The notes beneath the pieces are model-generated. The model saw nothing but the letters and a program-made list of their open reading frames with translations. It was not told the origin of the DNA and made no database searches. A DNA stretch of 64,000 nucleotides, from the NCBI RefSeq assembly GCF_023701745.1, contig NZ_JAJOZB010000001.1, positions 3,106,501-3,170,500 of the forward strand, in the 5' to 3' direction. The DNA comes from Streptomyces sp. RKAG293 (GTDB lineage: Bacteria > Actinomycetota > Actinomycetes > Streptomycetales > Streptomycetaceae). A program made the position numbers and the translations under genes. Shown piece after piece: positions 62,704 through 64,000 of this stretch. Numbering within the stretch: position 1 is the stretch's first letter; the number at the start of each line of letters is the position of its first letter.

Positions 62704-63795
62704 GTGGCGCCGGAGGGGGAAGAGGGCCCGGAGCAGGGTGTGGCCACGGCCGCGGCCCGGTCGGCCGAACGGCAGATCGCGCTCGCGGCGACGGAAGGCT
62801 TCCACCCGCTGCGCGTTCGGCCATACGTGGCGGAGCCGGGCACCGAGCCCGCCGAGTCGACGGTCAAGCCACTGATCGGGACGGCCGCGTACCGCCCGGC
62901 CGCCACCGACGTGGGGATGTTCCCGGCCACCGGCGCGGGCGTGTTCCCGGCCACCGGCGCGGGGATGTTCCCGGCCACCTACGACGGCCTCGAATACCCG
63001 GCGGACGACGCTCCCGCCTACCCGGCCGGGGACGGTCCCGGGCATCCGGCGGACCTGTCCGCGGCGGGCCCCCACGACTCCGGGCTGCTGCTGGACCGCA
63101 CCGGCCACTCCGACTCCGACTGGAACGACGCCGAGGGTCCGGGTCAGCACCGCGGCGGCCGGCGCCGCCGGCCCCGCCGCCGCAGACGGGGCCTCGTCGT
63201 CGCGGCCGCCACGGTGGCCGCCACGGCGATGGCCGCCGGCGCGGTCGCCGTCGCCAACCAGCTGCTGAGCACGCCCGACCGGCCGGAGCGGGCGCTGCCG
63301 GACAACAGCAGCAGCGTCCCCGACGTCGTCCTGCCGACCAGCGACGCGATGGCCGCCGTGGCACCGACCGCCGCCCACGGCAAGGCCCCCACGGCCTCGC
63401 CGACGGCGACCCACCGTGCCCCGTCCACCCCGGTGACGACTCCCCCGGCCACCGTCGCCCCGGTGTCCGCGACCCCGTCCCCGCCCCCTGCCACGGTGGG
63501 CGACCCGGTGGTGCCAGGGCCCGACGCGACCCCGAGCAGTACTCCCGCTCCCACGAACCACCCGACGCTCGCGACCCCGGCGCTGCGGATGGGCGACACC
63601 GGCACCCAGGTCAGGGACCTCCAGCAGCGGCTGCGCCGCGCCTACGTCTACATGGGCAGCGTGGACGGCGTCTTCGACACGGAGGTCAGGGACGCCGTCG
63701 CGACGTTCCAGTTCTGGATGGGGATCACCAGCGACCCCGAGGGTGTCTACGGCCCGGCGACCCGGACCGCGCTGGAGCGGCAGACCTCCTGGTAG
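62704..63795 (+). CDS. Membrane-anchored peptidoglycan-binding protein
   Basis: 363 residues. A long disordered cytoplasmic region contains a triplicated FPATGAG/FPATYDG unit near residues 78-100, and a basic stretch (RRRRPRRRRR) precedes a single membrane helix (about 165-185). A Thr/Pro/Ser-rich external linker leads to a C-terminal PG_binding_1 domain (LRMGDTGTQVRDLQQRLRRAYVYMGSVDGVFDTEVRDAVATFQ). It probably tethers cytoplasmic partners to the wall. The GTG is chosen because GGAGGGGAG lies 5 nt upstream. Common layout in Streptomyces; partners unknown. Confidence 0.85.
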   Translation: MAPEGEEGPEQGVATAAARSAERQIALAATEGFHPLRVRPYVAEPGTEPAESTVKPLIGTAAYRPAATDVGMFPATGAGVFPATGAGMFPATYDGLEYPADDAPAYPAGDGPGHPADLSAAGPHDSGLLLDRTGHSDSDWNDAEGPGQHRGGRRRRPRRRRRGLVVAAATVAATAMAAGAVAVANQLLSTPDRPERALPDNSSSVPDVVLPTSDAMAAVAPTAAHGKAPTASPTATHRAPSTPVTTPPATVAPVSATPSPPPATVGDPVVPGPDATPSSTPAPTNHPTLATPALRMGDTGTQVRDLQQRLRRAYVYMGSVDGVFDTEVRDAVATFQFWMGITSDPEGVYGPATRTALERQTSW

Positions 63796-63817
63796 CCGCG
63801 TCTGCGAGGATCGTCCC

Positions 63818-64000
63818 GTGGCGATGGAGGAATTCGGGTCCGGTCAGTTCCAGCTCGTCCTGCTGCGGCGGATGGCGGACCACCGGCCCGAGCTGGTCGA
63901 GGAGGCGCTCCGTACGCTCGGCGCGTCCCGCGCGGAGCTGCGGGAGGCGAACCGGCGCTGGCAGGCGCGGCTGCACGGGCGGCACTCCCCGGGCGGTGAA
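63818..64000 (+). CDS. Start of a hypothetical protein, truncated by the window
   Basis: 61 codons open to the right edge from a GTG preceded by GAGGA. The visible part is helical and charged (FQLVLLRRMADHRPELVEEALRTLG). No domain can be assigned from this fragment. Confidence 0.6.
   Translation, partial: MAMEEFGSGQFQLVLLRRMADHRPELVEEALRTLGASRAELREANRRWQARLHGRHSPGGE

Overview
The window is a stretch of Streptomyces-like actinobacterial chromosome. It has very high GC with strong G/C at third codon positions, frequent GTG starts, many 4-bp ATGA/GTGA gene overlaps, a class A RNase P RNA, a mycothiol-dependent DinB-fold enzyme, an F420-type LLM oxidoreductase and a complete SapB/AmfS-type morphogenetic lanthipeptide cluster. 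Most of it is chromosomal housekeeping or lineage-typical sequence. No insertion sequence, prophage, CRISPR array, tRNA or integrase was found.

Layout. 0-6.6 kb: polysaccharide deacetylase, a broken GH15 glycosidase, flotillin, class F sortase overlapping a secreted CHRD protein, then rnpB. 6.6-14.5 kb: RNB ribonuclease, YaaA, KDPG aldolase, the Nif3 / zinc-ribbon / RNase H-phosphatase operon (internal CTG start), and hypotheticals. 14.5-17.9 kb: SDR, zinc alcohol dehydrogenase and MaoC hydratase operon. 17.9-21.4 kb: ABC-2 exporter with a two-component system. 22.6-26.0 kb: SCP-x thiolase and a double acyl-CoA dehydrogenase. 26.4-35.5 kb: methyltransferase, amidase, membrane proteins, LLM oxidoreductase, and a glycosyltransferase / methyltransferase / alpha-barrel operon. 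35.8 kb: a KstR-type TetR regulator. 36.6-43.7 kb: ramR and ramCSAB, a class III lanthipeptide system with an unusual precursor. 43.9-46.7 kb: ferredoxin, aldehyde dehydrogenase and MBL hydrolase. 46.8-52.7 kb: cobalamin riboswitch driving a five-gene ECF uptake operon. 52.7-55.8 kb: FadA5-like thiolase divergent from a CYP125-like P450, then a MhuD-like protein. 55.9-58.6 kb: a PIMT-like methyltransferase overlapped by a 47-codon ORF and preceded by an XRE/TPR regulator, which looks like a minimal peptide (RiPP) system. 58.7-64 kb: paralogous hypotheticals, an MFS exporter fused to a winged helix, and a peptidoglycan-binding protein.

Two themes stand out. First, genes resembling the sterol side-chain degradation set of mycobacteria and rhodococci are scattered over about 40 kb. 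They include CYP125, FadA5, a FadE34-like double dehydrogenase, SCP-x thiolase, Hsd4A/Hsd4B-like SDR and MaoC, ALDH plus ferredoxin, an LLM enzyme and KstR itself. They are tied together by KstR-type operators (TnnAACnnGTTnnA). Many also carry a second 15-bp dyad (CTGAYG-N3-CRTCAG) that points to another regulator. Second, there are two peptide systems. One is a SapB-like lanthipeptide whose precursor carries nine consecutive glycines and whose activator ramR has three TTA codons. The other is the small overlapping ORF plus PIMT-type methyltransferase, which fits an imiditide-like aspartimide RiPP. All functions are inferred by reading the sequence; no database search was run.
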